Below are positions 1-13,310 of a stretch of 64,000 bases of DNA, in pieces. Position 1 is the stretch's first letter. The number at the start of each line of letters is the position of its first letter. The stretch spans positions 5,146,001 to 5,210,000 of the forward strand of contig JBITNC010000002.1 of NCBI GenBank assembly GCA_050084985.1, given 5' to 3'. The DNA comes from Nageia nagi. Its lineage: Eukaryota; Pinophyta. A program made the position numbers and the translations under genes. The notes beneath the pieces were generated by a model, which saw only the letters and a program-made list of their open reading frames with translations, had not been told where the DNA came from and did no database searches.

Positions 1-99
1 GTTCCTTGAGCTTAAGAATCTAACTGAACAAAAATGTCCCATGCAATGATGACAAATAACTTGTCTCGTCCATAGATGCAACAGTAGCTCTCCATTCTC

Positions 100-420
100 T
101 TGGATGATGCTCGATGAAGCTCCTATTGCAATAATATCCTTGTTTTAATCATAGATCCCTTTTCAAAGTCAAACTTCGTACCCTTCTTCATGAGACAAAA
201 TATAAAAAGAAGATTGGCGCTAAGATTCGACACATAGAAAACATTGGTGATGTGGCCATTGGAATGCTTCACAATCCCACTTCCCTCAATATAAAGATAT
301 TTACCATCAGCAATATGGATAGTCTCCATGGATGGGCCCTTCAAGTCAAATGACTAAAGAAGGATTTATCTCATGTCATATGATGTGAGGCTCCAAAATC
401 CATGTACCAAGAAGAATCTT
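100..420 (-). pseudogene. copia protease / GAG-pre-integrase start, degenerate
   Basis: At 400-375 (minus) the motif WYMDFGASHHMT corresponds to the copia protease signature W-x-x-D-S-G-A, with the active-site Ser codon changed to Phe (TCT to TTT type). A frameshift near 345 is followed by IADGKYLYIEGSG and NVFYVSNLSANLL, which match the region just downstream of the protease in copia polyproteins. The rest lies outside the window. Confidence 0.65.
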
Positions 421-1503
421 TATAAGAAGTCCTCATAATAAGATACTTACCACGTACAAGTTAAGAATGGTTCTTGCCATTAAGTTGCTCATGAAGTCCT
501 TTGTTATCCTCCTTAAGATCCACAAGTTGCTTCTTGAAACAATATTCTTCATTATGGCCTTTACCCTTGCAAAATCCGCTTACTTGCCCCTTCTACTTTT
601 TCTTGAGGTTCTTGTTTTCAATGTTCTTAGATTCTCCTTTGCTATTAGATGATGCACATGTGTCATTGTTAGACTGCTTGTCCTTGAAATTGTATTTTCC
701 TTTGCCTTTGCCTTTGCCTTTGAAGTACTTGCCTTTTAATGAATCTACCTTCATAAGATGAGCTTTTCTGAAAGACTTATCTTCAATCATGGAATCTTAT
801 TCCTCCAAATGAAAGGATTTAAGGCATTGTGAAGATCATCAATCTTCTTTGGAGTTGTCATACCAAAGAGCTTTCCATGTTTGTGAAGATTCACAATATG
901 TTCGAAGCATGGTGGCAAAAATTGGGTAATGTGCTCAAAAAGTTTTTCTTCACTTAAAGGAGTTTTGTTACAAGACTTGATCTTGTTTTATAAAGCAATG
1001 ACCTTTTAGAAGTCTTGGAGAATTTGATCACTTTCTTCAAAACGCAAGTCCAAGAGTTGCTTCTTGTATAAGATAGTCTCGTCAAGTCATATTTGGTGAA
1101 GGTCTTTTCAAGAATCTTCCACATTTCCCAAGGGTCTTCGTCCTTTACATCAATGACTGGGTATCTCACATCAGTGTTCAAATGCAACCTCAAGAGATTC
1201 ACAATCACCGTTGTATTTTCAATACCAATTCCAATTTCCAAAACTGCTTGCTTAGATCTTATCAAGGTACTTGTCAAGCTTCTATACGACAAGGTTAATA
1301 TGCATCTCATTGGATCATTCATGAAAATTGGATTTGATGAGTTTTGCGGATATTTTGTAGTCCATGATGTCAAGAATGCAAGTGTCAAAAAGATTTTGTG
1401 TAGCAACAAAAATTGGCAAAGTCAAGGGTTTAAACTTGCTTGGCAGGGTAGTGCTCAAAGAGAGCTTTCCGACAAATATAAAATTACTGAAAGCATACTC
1501 CAT
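420..1503 (-). pseudogene. copia gag remnant with zinc knuckle
   Basis: The minus-strand reading frame opens at 1503 (MEYAFSNFIFV) but is broken by frameshifts, with pieces at 1503-1315, 1409-954 and 790-593. A Lys/Gly-rich stretch at about 720-680 precedes a CCHC-type knuckle near 570-520 (FCKGKGHNEEYCF). The N-terminal Cys pair is partly lost. The arrangement gag core, basic linker, knuckle is that of Ty1/copia gag. The overlapping plus-strand open frame at 1093-1524 is its antisense shadow. Confidence 0.6.
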
Positions 1504-2009
1504 ATGTCCAAGTTATACAATTAATTAAACAAAAAACCTCTTTTGGGAAAATTAATTGATTAAAAAGCTTACGGAATATGAAATTCTAATAAAAATTTCA
1601 CCAAATTAGAAAAAAAAGGCTATTTTTCAAATTTTAGGACAAACACAAGGGAACCTTACGTAGACCTGTAACTTGAAAATTGAAAATACTCTTAAAAACC
1701 TCACCAAAATTTGAATCTCAGGTCTGTAAGTTGCTGTAAAAAGTTGGTTCCAAGAGCAAGAGAATAAAATAATTTTTTAAATATTCACTAGCAAGCAATA
1801 AGGACCATCTTGATTTGCAATTGGGTTGAAAATCTTTATGAAAAAACAATTCCTAAATCTATAAAAAAAAACTTCAAACTCACAAATTTTGTAATCCATG
1901 AGTTCAAATCATGCACCATTTAATTTATTGGAAAGCTCTAAAACAGTACTTTCCCATGACAACATCCACAAGCTTGAATTTGACACCAAGGAAGGGTTGT
2001 CTTGTTTTA

Positions 2010-2021
2010 GCTCTGATATCG
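2010..2021 (-). other. Primer-binding site (initiator tRNA-Met type)
   Basis: The minus strand reads CGATATCAGAGC, 10 of 12 matches to the usual plant copia PBS TGGTATCAGAGC. It follows the LTR end by a few bases, as expected for first-strand priming. Confidence 0.7.
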
Positions 2022-2025
2022 AATT

Positions 2026-2343
2026 TGAAACTAGAACCAACACATAAACATGCATAAGCTATAAACCTTCACATAAACAACCAACAAATCTAAAGTTTGG
2101 CAACAAGAAAATGTATGTGGATCATAGCCCTAAAACATTATGATTATGATGATAAAAGATGATGTGAATATGCCAAATGTGGTGATATCTATGCACAAAC
2201 CTTATGGCTTACATAATAAATGCCAACAAATATAAATGTATTAGTGGTCATAATATATTTATGCATAAAAGAATAAACAAATAATATTTTTAAGTGTTAA
2301 GAGTATAATGCCATGTTATTAAATGACACCTTATTTCCTAACA
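2026..2343 (-). repeat. 5' LTR of the left-edge copia element
   Basis: The minus-strand sequence begins TGTTAGGAAATAAGG and ends in CA next to the PBS. It is 318 bp, typical for copia. It carries A/T-rich promoter-like sequence but no single clear TATA box. The 5 bases beyond its outer end are cttat. The matching target duplication would lie outside the window. Confidence 0.72.
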
Positions 2344-2949
2344 CTTATTGCATCCCTATCTGCAGAGAGCCCCCTTTCACATTGCATGTTACATCTATTT
2401 ACATATCCATACATGTGATTGTTGCCCTTTGATTTCTCATGACAATTTATCTTCTATGAAAAAGTTTAATCAGCTCGTTCATCTTCCCTGCTTTGCTCAT
2501 ACACATTTGTATAAACTAAATAAATGTATCATTTGCCTTTTAATTATAAAAAACAAACCTTTCGGAAATAACACAAAAGATTCAAGTCTACATATGAAAG
2601 ATTAAGTTTAAAATCTAAAGATTAATTAAAGTCTAGACGAAGTCATGGATAAAAAGACTTTAAATCGTGTAATCTCCATTGACTAAGTTTTTTATATAAT
2701 ATAGAGTGTAGATTGAGACTTATGAATTTTAGCATTTACTTAGATTCATTATTCAAGATCAGACTCCATTATAGCAAAAAGCGCAAAAAGACATTGGAAG
2801 AGACTCAAAATCAATCTAGGTCATTGATCAAGGCTTATAGCATGATAACTAACGTAATACTTAAAGACTCAATCATTCAACAACTCAAATATTTGGCAAG
2901 GCTTGGATCAACTTCAAGGTGTTAGGTTGAAATTTATAACCAACGATGT
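2344..2949. other. Unassigned intergenic DNA
   Basis: AT-rich. Short open frames on the plus strand (2348-2605, 2713-2925) show no recognisable domain and no codon bias. I see no RNA gene or repeat structure. Confidence 0.5.
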
Positions 2950-3560
2950 TGATAAGGAACATTTCTCTTCTAAAATAGATTTTGGATGTTGGACCAAATG
3001 CAGCCTTTGCTACCACACTCTACTACATGAACCAAGGTCCAATTAAAGAAGCCACATGAGGAGTAGTTGTTTCACTCACATATGTGGGTAAAGGGTAAGC
3101 CTTTACATTTCATTGTTGATGGTGTAAGTCAAAAGAATTTGATCTTTGTTGCTATTGTGAAAAATTTAAATCTGCTTGTGAAGCCTCACCATAGCCATAT
3201 AATGTTGGATGGTTGAATCAAGGATGAGACATTTGTGTCACTTAACAGTGTCTCCTCTCTTATGCCATCAAACCATTCAAAGATGAAGTTTTGTATGATG
3301 TTGCCTCACTAGATGTTTGTGATGTGTTTTTGGGCCAGCCATTCATGTGGAAGAGACATGGCATGTATGAATCAAGACCATGAACGACCATCATCACTCT
3401 CAAAATCAGTAATATAGGATACCAAAGGTAACTCTTCCCACCTATATTTCCATTATCAATACCAAGCAATGCGAGAAGTTGATTGAAAAAACAAGACAAT
3501 TTGTTCTCTTAATGATCAAGCCACTAATTACAAGAAGATAGTTGCTACCATAGTAGGCAC
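2950..3560 (+). pseudogene. Ty3/gypsy-like retroviral protease fragment
   Basis: On the plus strand, with stops and frameshifts, about 3105-3480 reads FIVDGVSQKNLIF, then LNLLVKPH, then KPFKDEVLYDV, LDVCDVFLGQPF, MWKRHGMYESRP and TIITL. This order is that of the aspartyl-protease-like segment that precedes RT in many plant gypsy polyproteins (canonically a DVLLGQP-type motif followed by a W-x-R-H stretch). The usual D-T/S-G is replaced by VDG. No LTR was found on either side, so this is an isolated fragment. The minus-strand open frame at 3260-3499 is its shadow. Confidence 0.65.
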
Positions 3561-6500
3561 CCAGTCACTACATCAACAGAAATAGATCAATCCAAGAGCA
3601 ATGAACATTGCATTGATCTACAACATAATATAATTGCTAAATCAGCCATTGCTGAACAATGAACAAAACAAAACATCACATGCACATAGAACATGTTGAA
3701 ATGTTGGCCATATGATGATATCCAATAATGAGGAATTAAAGAGGCAATCAAGATCCAGGTCAATCCTTACAAGATCAATAAGGACCGAAGACTTGACATT
3801 AGTAGGACTTGGCTCCCTATCATAGATTTAATTTGCAAAAAAAAAAGAAAAAATATGGAAATTCATATCATGAATGGTAATTATTAAAAAGATGAATATC
3901 TAAACTGGATATCTATACTTAACACTGGAATTTCTAACTGGAAGCAATGCATCCGATCTCCCAACCTACTCAATGAATAAGAGGAAGGGCGAACCTTTTA
4001 TATTGATAAAAGTTCTAGAGCAAGATAAAGGCATATATTAATTGAGCTGTGAATACATATACAATAGCCCCAATCTTGAATACCATCTTTCTATCTAAAT
4101 AGAATGAGCGATTAGGATGCTTTGCATTCAGTAAAATAAATACAAAGGAGAACAAAAGCATGGAATCATCTATATAGTGATTGAAATATGTATATGCCAA
4201 ACCCCAATAATGACTATTGAGGGGCTCCAACAATAGCACTTTACTGGAACATTCTTGATTCTTTAAATCTAATGATGTGTCCAACAAACTGGACACAAAA
4301 TCTTGACCTATTGAGCCTTGATGGAAGTCAACCAAAAACCTTAAATGTTATAGGATACTCCTTGTCATCCCTACTCCATTTAGGAGGTAGAAACGGAAGA
4401 GCATATATCTTCAAGTGTTTTATCTATTATAAAGTTTGAGAGCAGATATTATTGTTTAGATGTTCAGCATTTTCTGTTATCTTGACCAAAGATGCCTGGA
4501 TTTGTATATTAAGAAAACATATGTTCATTAATGCCACATTATAAAGGAAGTCTCAAGAGCTTCTAGATCAATCGATTCCTTCTTTGCTATCTCTTTATGT
4601 TGGGGGCACCATGCAACCCTTGCTATTGTGATCCATGTTGATGAAGAGACAGATCTTCCTTGCTTTATGCAATACCTTGTGTAAATATTTATTATGCATC
4701 AGTAATATCAAGGTCTATTGAAAGTTTTTATGGTTGTTCTATTGGCTCATGGCATTTCCTTAATTGTTTAATGCTCTTTTACTGGAATATTGTTAAGTGT
4801 GTGGAATGGTCATGGTTTATTAATTTTCGAAATACATCCTAAATTCCAAAAGGAAGGGTGTTCATCATCCTTGAGAAAGAGTGAAATCAAGACAATGTCA
4901 AATTAACATAAATTATTTTTTTACTAAGGGTGGTTGTGTGGGTCCCACATGTAACTAAAAAAAAACTCCAAATCTGGACAAATTTTATACAAAATGTTAG
5001 GAATGTCTCAAAATGCTCCAAAAATGTCAGGTAATGAGGTACTATAAACATCAAGAAACATGACAAGCCTCAAATACAAGTTTCTAGGAGTTCCTTTTCT
5101 TGAATGTTTTCAAACTATTAACTGAAGAACCTATGGAGTCTTCTGTAATGCAAACTTCGGAGTTCAATTGTAATTACTTGTGTTCCAACAAATTGATTAT
5201 GATATTCATTTGAGATTACTCGTGCCCATTGATTGGTTTTTGTGCTTCAACTGAGGTTGCTTATGTCCTTATGCTTAATTTGGCTTAGTCAAGGAAATTC
5301 ATGGGTTGCCAACTGATATTGAAATGCAAAAATAATTTAACTAAAAATTTAATAATTGTGTTTGTTATGTTCAGATTGGTAACACAAGTGTTGGACTCCG
5401 AGACTAGTTATGCCCACTTTACATGTGTTTGGTGATAGTTTTCTTACAAACTAGACCTCCTGGATGTAATTACTGATTTGTTCAGTTTGTGCGCATGTAC
5501 TAATGGAAAAGACAGTTGTGCATCGCAACTATCCTTATGGAACTATCTGCGATAGAATCACCAAATCACTACATTCTGAGTGATTATAATAACTTTAAAA
5601 AAACATGCACGCAAAACAAAAAGTGGAAAGGATGCAAAACACACATAAAAATAACAAGTGGCTAAATAAGAATGTTGATGAAGTTAAAATGAGACACAAC
5701 AACTGAGTATAAAAATGAGATAGGGAGTGACAAAAACAACTGGATGGTTGATATATGGTGAGCAAGTATAGAAGATGAACAGATAATAAGATAAGGGAAG
5801 AAACAGACGAGGGAATAATGACAATGACTAGATACAATATGAGAATAAACAGAAAGCCCCAAAACAAAATTCCTGACTTACCATATTTAGTGAGCAAGAC
5901 TGGTTCACTACAACACATTCCAAACAATTCCATCACAGGCATGATCATAAAACACTGAATAAGTGATTAGGGAAATGACTCCAGCATGTATACATAAACG
6001 TTTGCTAACTACTTCGTAGGGTGAATGGTAAAGCATTACAAACCCTCTCATGTTAGTTCACTAGCTAATTGTAAGACAATGATGTATTCCCTGCACCTGC
6101 ACTTCAAGAAAATGGAGATGCCTCTGAAAAATCTTTGTACACCCCAAGCTGTAGAGGACAACAATAGACATCCCCAAGATCTTGGAAACAACAATGGACA
6201 TCCCCAAAAGTCGTGGACAAGGGGCACCCTGGGTAGATGGACAGGATTGTATCAAGTAACTATCATCCTCCAGATCTAGCCATACGCCACAGCTCATTTT
6301 AACAAAATGCATCAATTGACATGACTGCATTGACTAAATATGTCGTATAATTTGTATAGAGTATAAATGTATGTCATACCATTAATGATCAGTGCAGAGT
6401 TCTACTTCCAATCATGTTTCTTTGAGATATAGCACTAATACAATAACGAAGGATGTAGTCAGGATTGTCATAAGCTAATGACGTAACCTACATGAACATC

Positions 6501-8338
6501 TAGTGAAAGCATAGAGCTAATTCATAGATAGGATTGTATTGACCAGTACTGACAAGGTTTCGTTCTTGAACTCAGTTCATATGCTCTGCCATATCAATTA
6601 AGAATATACATCCAAAACAAATTGTTGATATTTTAGTAACTGTTTGAATTTTTCTTGCTTTTGGCAGCATATCAGTCAAGAATTCTTTTGAGTGTCACGA
6701 ACCTGCAATGTCATAATTGAAAACAACCTTGACTACAACTAATAGACAATCTATTCTTGATTTGAAGTACCCAAATTCCTCTTCATGTTAAAGAATATCC
6801 TGGGCAGTTCAGGTGTCACTAGATAGTTACAAAACATATTCTTTGACATAGGCAAACATTTGCATAAATCGTTACCTCACATAGTAAAATATATGTGCAT
6901 GTCAAAATCTGAGCCACATGGAGTAGTCGAGTTGAGTTTTACTGCAGATTTTGAGAACCCAAAACCTGCTTCATTCTGAGATGCCAAGGTGGACATTTGC
7001 ACTCTTTGTAATTAAACTCTTAAATTCATTGAGATATAAGCATACCACAATGATATCCTACTCGTATATTCTTTGATTCAATATTCTCAATATTTCTTCA
7101 CTTGCCTTTAAGAACATTTTTGTTGTGTAGCTAGGTCCATTATATTACTGTATATTAATGGGTAACTAGGTATAAATAGGTCTAAGGTGCATTATACTGC
7201 ATAAGGGACTTACTATATTATATTGTATATGGGGGTTATTGTACAATCAGCATATGATAAATAGCTTTAGATCGTTAGAATGGGTCCAATGGGCCCAACA
7301 GTGACAACATGCAAATGGTATTAACTGTTCCTACTACTTAGAATGCATCAAAAGGATCAATGTTAAAAATGGGTTAAGAGTCTCGTTGGCACCTAGTATA
7401 CTGTATTGTAGATGAAAATCTATCTCTTGAAGATGGATATTATTGCATAATCATTACAATAAAATCTAGGCAATATTGGTTTTGACTTTTGAGCATTGTA
7501 CTTGAATATTAGATCTCATTGGAAGGTAGTGGAGAAATTTTTAAGGAGCAATTTATGATGGTACCTGCCTTAAGGGTATTCTATTCTTCTGCAAATATAG
7601 CTTATGCAATTCTCTCATGAATTATATGTGATTCATATTCGGTAACATGTCTTAGAGTATTGATATTTCTTCCTTTTAATGTGTATGGTTCATTAAAACA
7701 ATTTTCTTTACAAAACATCTCATATCAAATAATTGTCACCAATTTCTGTACTTACCCTTGTTGATTAATATGACAACAACACTGTGCCTTCAACCAGTGC
7801 AACCCCCAAAACTCAATTTTGATTTTGATTGTACAGGGATCAAGACTTTCAACACCAAAACATGAGTATTACAACACCCAAGTCCATTGCCAGGTAATTC
7901 CTCCAACAAGGAAGTATAGTACCATAATAATTTTCAGCTGACTATCAAGTTTTTGTTGGGTTGCAGTTTTATAATAAATCTAAAAGATTTTTTTTTTTTA
8001 TGTCCATTTTTTTTCAAATATGTTGGCCAAGTTTTTCCTAGCCAAATGATCCACACATTTTTTTCTAGAGATCAAGTACTTTTACTATCCACAATTATGG
8101 TAAACAAGCTTACCTACTAACATGAATATTACAAATTAAATCAAATGAAATCGCCCCATTCCCTAAAAATTAACTCAAAATCTCACCTCTCCACATCTAG
8201 CAGGAGGGTTGCCATACCTAATGTCACATACACTTCAAAATTAAAAAAAAAATATAACCCCTATATCATATATTACTGAATACAAACTTTTGAATTTTTT
8301 CAGTTAATGCATTAAATTAAATCAGGCCTTCACTGTTT
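3561..8338. other. Low-copy-looking intergenic or intronic DNA, no confident gene
   Basis: No transposon protein is recognisable. If the exon at 8639-8711 is real, this stretch is where its downstream exons would lie. One open segment with splice-like borders is at about 5957-5885 (minus): ttattcag acceptor, 24 codons including MPVMELFGMCC, then a gtaagt donor. A second possible coding patch lies near 7000-6900 (minus, STLASQNEAGFGFS). An open frame at 4335-4015 (minus, 106 aa) has no recognised domain. None is enough for a gene call. Confidence 0.35.
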
Positions 8339-8638
8339 ATAGAAAGATGACTTTCAAAGTGCCCGAGGATGAGCAGGCTCTATGTTCTGGAATGCAGAGG
8401 AAGGTGAAATTTAACGCTAAATCAAGCAACTGACATGAAAAATGCAGATGATTACACCAAAACTAGGAATTTGAATATATGCTTACATTTAGGGTAAGAT
8501 GGATTCCTTTTATGTTTGAGAAAGGAGAGCACCCTGAAGAAGTTGATAGCTTACACTCTGCACGTGGAATTCAGCCATTATCCAGTAAACACCATTACAT
8601 AAAACAAACTGTGGGTAGCCCGAAGATAGAATACTTAC

Positions 8639-8711
8639 GTTTGACATTGAAGAGCCTCGGCGATCCAGAATAAGTGGGTGGTAAATACACAGATGGAAGA
8701 GTGGCTGCCAT
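8639..8711 (-). CDS. Candidate first exon, plastid-transit-like N-terminus (orphan)
   Basis: ATG at 8711 opens MAATLPSVYLPPTY followed by SGSPRLFNVK. This is Ser/Pro/Leu-rich with Arg/Lys and no acidic residues, as in chloroplast transit peptides. It ends after one base of the next codon at a perfect plant donor (C|GTAAGTAT at 8638). A phase-compatible continuation exists: ttcctctgcattccag acceptor at about 8398, then QHRACSSSGTLK before a stop, with a weak donor just after the Lys. I do not recognise the protein and could not find the mature domain. It may be a real nuclear gene for a plastid protein or a decayed fragment. The overlapping plus-strand open frame at 8479-8673 looks spurious. 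Confidence 0.38.
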
Positions 8712-8920
8712 TGGAGTATTTTAAGCATTCAAATGAAGCTTCTCTGTTTTATGTCTGCCTGAAACACACGACGATCTCAGCAACCCCCTGCGTTGGATAA
8801 GAATTCAATCCAAGTTGTTGTATTCTAAAATATATTCAAAAAAAAATCTCATGTCTTTAAAAGTGTAACTAATTAACCGATTCCCACAATGTAACCAAAA
8901 TATTGAAAAAAAAAAAATAC

Positions 8921-8986
8921 TAGTTAGATGGTAGCTTCAAATGAAACTTCTTAGTTAGATGGTAGCTTCAAATGAAACTTCTTGTC
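8921..8986. repeat. 33-bp tandem duplication
   Basis: Two almost identical copies of a 33-bp unit containing tagttagatggtagc lie head to tail. They are simple noncoding sequence about 0.2 kb upstream of the orphan exon. Confidence 0.8.
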
Positions 8987-9214
8987 AATTAAATTAGTAA
9001 TTACAACCTTATGCCATGGGTATATTGTATTTTATTATTATTATTATCATTTTTTTATTATTATTATTAATCAAGCATGTATGTAAAATTTTGAAAGGAT
9101 CTTTGAATTACTTTAATATTTGAGTTCATGTTTCGTTGTCTTCCTTTGATCAGCAACGAACCAACATCACTAAGATTGCAGGATCTTTCATTCACTCGTC
9201 AATCACAAATTTCT

Positions 9215-9800
9215 TTACAAAATGTATGTATTGAAAGGGCTCGTGAAGTGTTTGCTAACATATGTTAAGTGCAAAAGTTTGGCAAAAAGCTCGTAAGTTT
9301 TTTACTATATGAACATGTAATTTATATGGTTCTTTGACAAGAAACGATCCAAATGATTAACAATTGTGGAGATTGTTGAAACAGAAAAGCTAAAATGAAT
9401 GCAAGCCTTTTCTATCTAAAGCACTGCTTTACTCCTCCACTTGCACAATTCACTACATTGTCCCAACATGAAGCTTATTTCCTTTTCCAAACAGATATCA
9501 ACAAAAGACCATTGTCTTCAAAAGCGAAGGACGTGGAGGTGCTCTTATGACCATCTAATTCTACCTTTGTTAGTATATGATTTTGATTACAAAGAGGGAA
9601 TGTATTGTGATGCAGACTCATGGAATGGAATGATCACAGGATATGCAAAAAAACATATATGTTGAAAGGGCCCATCAATTATTTGACAAGATGCATGAGC
9701 AGACACAGTGGGTGGTATATGTTGATGTCAAAATAGTTGTGGTCATTCCCATTCACACCTTAGATTTCTTCATGTACGATGCAGACTAAAAGGGAGTTAA
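9215..9800 (+). pseudogene. PPR-protein gene remnant (piece 1)
   Basis: In shifting plus-strand frames I read IERAREVFANIC at 9229, DADSWNGMITGYAKK near 9611 and ERAHQLFDKMHEQ near 9664. These fit the plant PPR repeat pattern (S-W-N-x-M-I-x-G-Y and A-x-x-L-F-D-x-M). There is no start, no continuous frame and no full repeat, so it is a decayed piece. Related pieces occur at 13.8 and 16.2 kb. Confidence 0.55.
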
Positions 9801-12800
9801 AGTGATTGATCTACTGTGAGAAATATCTGAGAAATTTAGATCCAAAGGCCAAAAAGCATTTCATCGTCACCCTGCTCTCTAACCAATTCTCAGCAATGGA
9901 TTTGAAAATGTGCTTGGGAAGCTCACAATGGGAATGCCTACGGTGTAATTATTATGAAAAAAATAGCTTAAAAAAAATATTAATCAATAATTAAGTATTA
10001 TACACCTTAACAAAATAAATTTAAAAAAGTTTTCTCCTATTTACAAACAAGATGAGAAGGATTTAAAAATTTCAAATATTGTAACATGATATCAATGGAT
10101 AACTTGATGAATGATGCATCAAATGAATTACACTCAAAGCACAACTTCTATATAATAAATGTTCTTTTTCTCCAACCTTTAATTGAAGAAATTACTTTTA
10201 ATTCAACTTATCCACAATAAAAAAATATAGTTAATAGGAAAAAGGTATATATAAAATATTACAAGAAAAATTACAACTACCTATAATTTCTTGATAAGAA
10301 AGGGAAGAAATTTTCTGCTATGAAAATGGATTCCACTCTAGGAAAATAATTTGGGGAATTTAACAAAACCATATATTTCACTCCTAAACCATTATGGAGC
10401 CAACAACCAAAGTAATCCAATGAGTAAGATCACAAAAGGATAGGTTCATTTTATTCTTTAATTGTATATATAATATACATAAATTAGGCCAATATAGATT
10501 AGAATAGGAAATAGATAGATGCTTCATTATATTGGAAATATTTCCTTCATTATGTTTTTGTACAAGCATAATATGCTATGTTTCTTAGTTCTAGATGATA
10601 TTTGTACATGCAAGGGACTTCTATTTAAGCATTTTCAAGCTATAAGAGGTTTAGGAGGAGAATTATGGTGAAGTGCTTAGACCATTTATTTAAGATAAAA
10701 TTATCAAGGGATTTCCAACTTGGGTGTTTTCCCTAAAATTTACAAATGATTGCTTGAGAAAGGAATTTGTCTACATCCATTTCAAAGTCATGATCAAGAA
10801 GCTTAATGGTGGGGGGAGATCGATAGAAATAGTTGATCATCAATGACCCATTCACTAATGTTCCTCGTCGCATTTAAGGTTTGGACTTCCTTTATAAGCA
10901 GGTGCAAGACCTCCTCAATCAGATCTCCTATAATTATTTCACTCATCTCGACCTTGTGACACCCTTTAGAGATTCCTCTTTTCTATTAAATATTTGCCTT
11001 ATAGCTCTTCATTCTTTTGATTTCTCTCATTTACACTCCTTCATTATGCTCAATCTTTTCAAATACAGTATTACCAATAAAATCTAATGATTTTTATGCA
11101 TTTTTTTTAATCTATTAATTATTATTTATTGTATATTTAATGCATTTCAAAGGTATTAGACATCCTCAAGGAAACCAAAGGCTCAAACCTCAAGTTTGAC
11201 CCATTTTGGATCCAAAAATAATATCACCAATGATCCTATTTTACCTTATTTTTACTTGAAAATCAAAACCATGGTTTGTTTGGACTTTTTCATGCCTTTA
11301 TTAGTAGAATTATATTTTGTAGGTTTAAAAACCTTATTCAAGAATGATTTTTTTCTCCTAACCTTATTGCATACAATAAAAGAAAAATCAAAATAAAATT
11401 TATAAAATTAGAAAAGGAAATGATCAAGTAATTATTTATTTCATGACATTTTTGCTACAACCAAATGATCTCAACATGGTGATTGGTCCTCCTGATAATC
11501 TCCTTACCATATAAAAAACCTAGGGTTTCCAAGAAGAATAAAAAGAGGTAAAATAAGTATGAAACCCTAATAAGAATGTAAATCAATTTTTCAATTGTAA
11601 AATAACAATCAAGGTAAATCCATATGGTATCTAACTTTTCATCTCTCTTTCCTTAGCTTTAGTTCGTTCTTATGCAACAAACGAAATGAAAGATGAATGT
11701 GGTAAGTGGATTTCATTTCTTTTCTACTTTTCATTCTTGGTTGATTCAAGTTTCAAAGAAAATTTTCTTAGCAATAACGAGTTTTCATAAAAAATAGATA
11801 ATGTATTCATCATTTTGTTTCCATGATGGACCTTATGACTAAGTTTCAAGTCATTTAGAGCTGAAAACAAGATCCCCATTGATATTGCACTTTATCTTAG
11901 GATTTTAATCATCCTTTTATCTAAAAATTTAAGTCTCAAAATTCAAGCACAAATTCTATCAAGGTTTAAGATTAATTACTCTTCCATTCTTTTCTTTTTT
12001 TGGCATCATTTTATCACTATTTTTCACCAATCTTTGTCTTGGACAAGCTTGAGTAAATAGGTAAAAATTAGGTTTCCTAATAGGGGAATTATGATCAACA
12101 ATTCTTAATATTATATAGAAGAATCTTTTTAAGGTCATTTTTAGCATAATGAAAGGGTCAACTTGGGTGCTTCTTATGACCTCTCTCATCTTTCTTCAAT
12201 TCTATTTTTTATTCTCTAAAATTTACATGGGACCATGAAGAATGCAACATAAGAAATTACATCCAAAACTTTAACTTAGAAGGCATTTATTTGAGTTTCA
12301 CACTATAAACAAGCATTTTGGTTCCAAAATGGTAAAAAGGTAAATCTATATTAGTTTTTTCTTGCAAAAATCACTTCAATATTATTAAAAATGTTATTTC
12401 ATTTTTTTTTTTTGATAAGGGTAAAAAGATTAAAGTAGGTTTCTTAAAAAAATAGGGCCCCAAAACCTGTATGTACATGAATGTATAGATATTCTACTGT
12501 ATTACAAATAGTTCAAAAAGCTATCAAAAAAATTTCTCATAATTTCAATAAAATCCCATAGGCATCTGCCTTCCTTTATTGGTTCATAATCACACCATCC
12601 ACGAACTGGCTGCACCATTGAGCTCCAATCTACCTCAAAGTTTGAATCTTTCTTATTGAAGCAATCCCATAGTAGTTTAATTTTCATTTTAGATAGTCCT
12701 TTTAATGTTGGATTGGGATAGCCCTAAGGATTTCCTTTTGTGTGGATGCTAGAGTTACCTTCCATCGATCCCTCTTGAGCTTCTATTTATTATACCGTAG

Positions 12801-13229
12801 GTATTGAATGGCCTTCATTTCCCATCTAACCAATATGACATTCCTTCATTCTTTGTCTCGTCATCCAATTCATCCCCATTCTTCAAAATATCTTTGCTTC
12901 CCATAGATTTTCTGAAATTTCATCTTTGGAATGAGAGTCATCAGCTTGCTTGGGCCTTCAAAGTCCTTCCCGGATCTGTCAAATGTTATTTCATATTTTA
13001 TCATGTTAAAACCATTTAATATTGATGTTATTTTTCATGGTTTATTTTTCTTTCCCATTTTGATATTTAGGACATTAATAAACCCATTAGGATATACCCA
13101 TGATGATATCATGTCACTAATAACTTTCTTGAGTTTATGATGCTTTTAAGATTTTCTTATAATTTTAAAACCATCTATATTCATATTTGGAAATGTGATT
13201 GGGGCACTGTCATTATTCTTTTTATCTTT
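9801..13229. other. Unassigned AT-rich intergenic DNA
   Basis: Many short open frames (60-76 codons) on both strands show no conserved motifs. I see no LTR, no retroelement motif and no RNA gene. It separates two PPR pseudogene pieces that may once have been closer together. Confidence 0.45.
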
Positions 13230-13244
13230 GGGACAACAAATTAT

Positions 13245-13310
13245 CCTTCCATGTGGTAAGTGCAAGAAGATGAGTCCCACTTTGGAGAAAGTCTTAGGAA
13301 TTGCTAAGTT
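13245..13310 (+). other. Possible 3' internal end and LTR start of a gypsy remnant
   Basis: A segment starting gtaagtgcaagaagatgagt, followed by a purine-rich tract ending gagaaag, resembles 49918-49970, where a similar segment precedes a purine tract and a TG start. The shared block suggests the polypurine-tract end of the same retroelement family. No coding support nearby. Confidence 0.3.

Larger units (their letters stand above)
1..2343 (-). mobile_element. 5' part of a Ty1/copia retrotransposon, cut by window edge
   Basis: Reading leftward on the minus strand, the order is LTR (2343-2026), tRNA-iMet-type primer-binding site, short leader, gag, zinc knuckle and aspartic protease. The element then runs off the window, so integrase, RT and the 3' LTR are not visible. 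PBS-to-gag distance is only about 0.5 kb, unlike the long-leader copia family at 18-36 kb, so this is a different lineage. Frameshifts and stops show it is dead. Confidence 0.8.

Noticed and set aside
1093-1524. 143-codon plus-strand open frame
   Set aside because: Antisense to the copia gag remnant, whose minus-strand reading explains the region.
6025-6330. Opposing 84- and 89-codon frames with repeated ggacatccccaa words
   Set aside because: A short internal repeat keeps both strands open. No domain, splice border or codon bias supports a gene.
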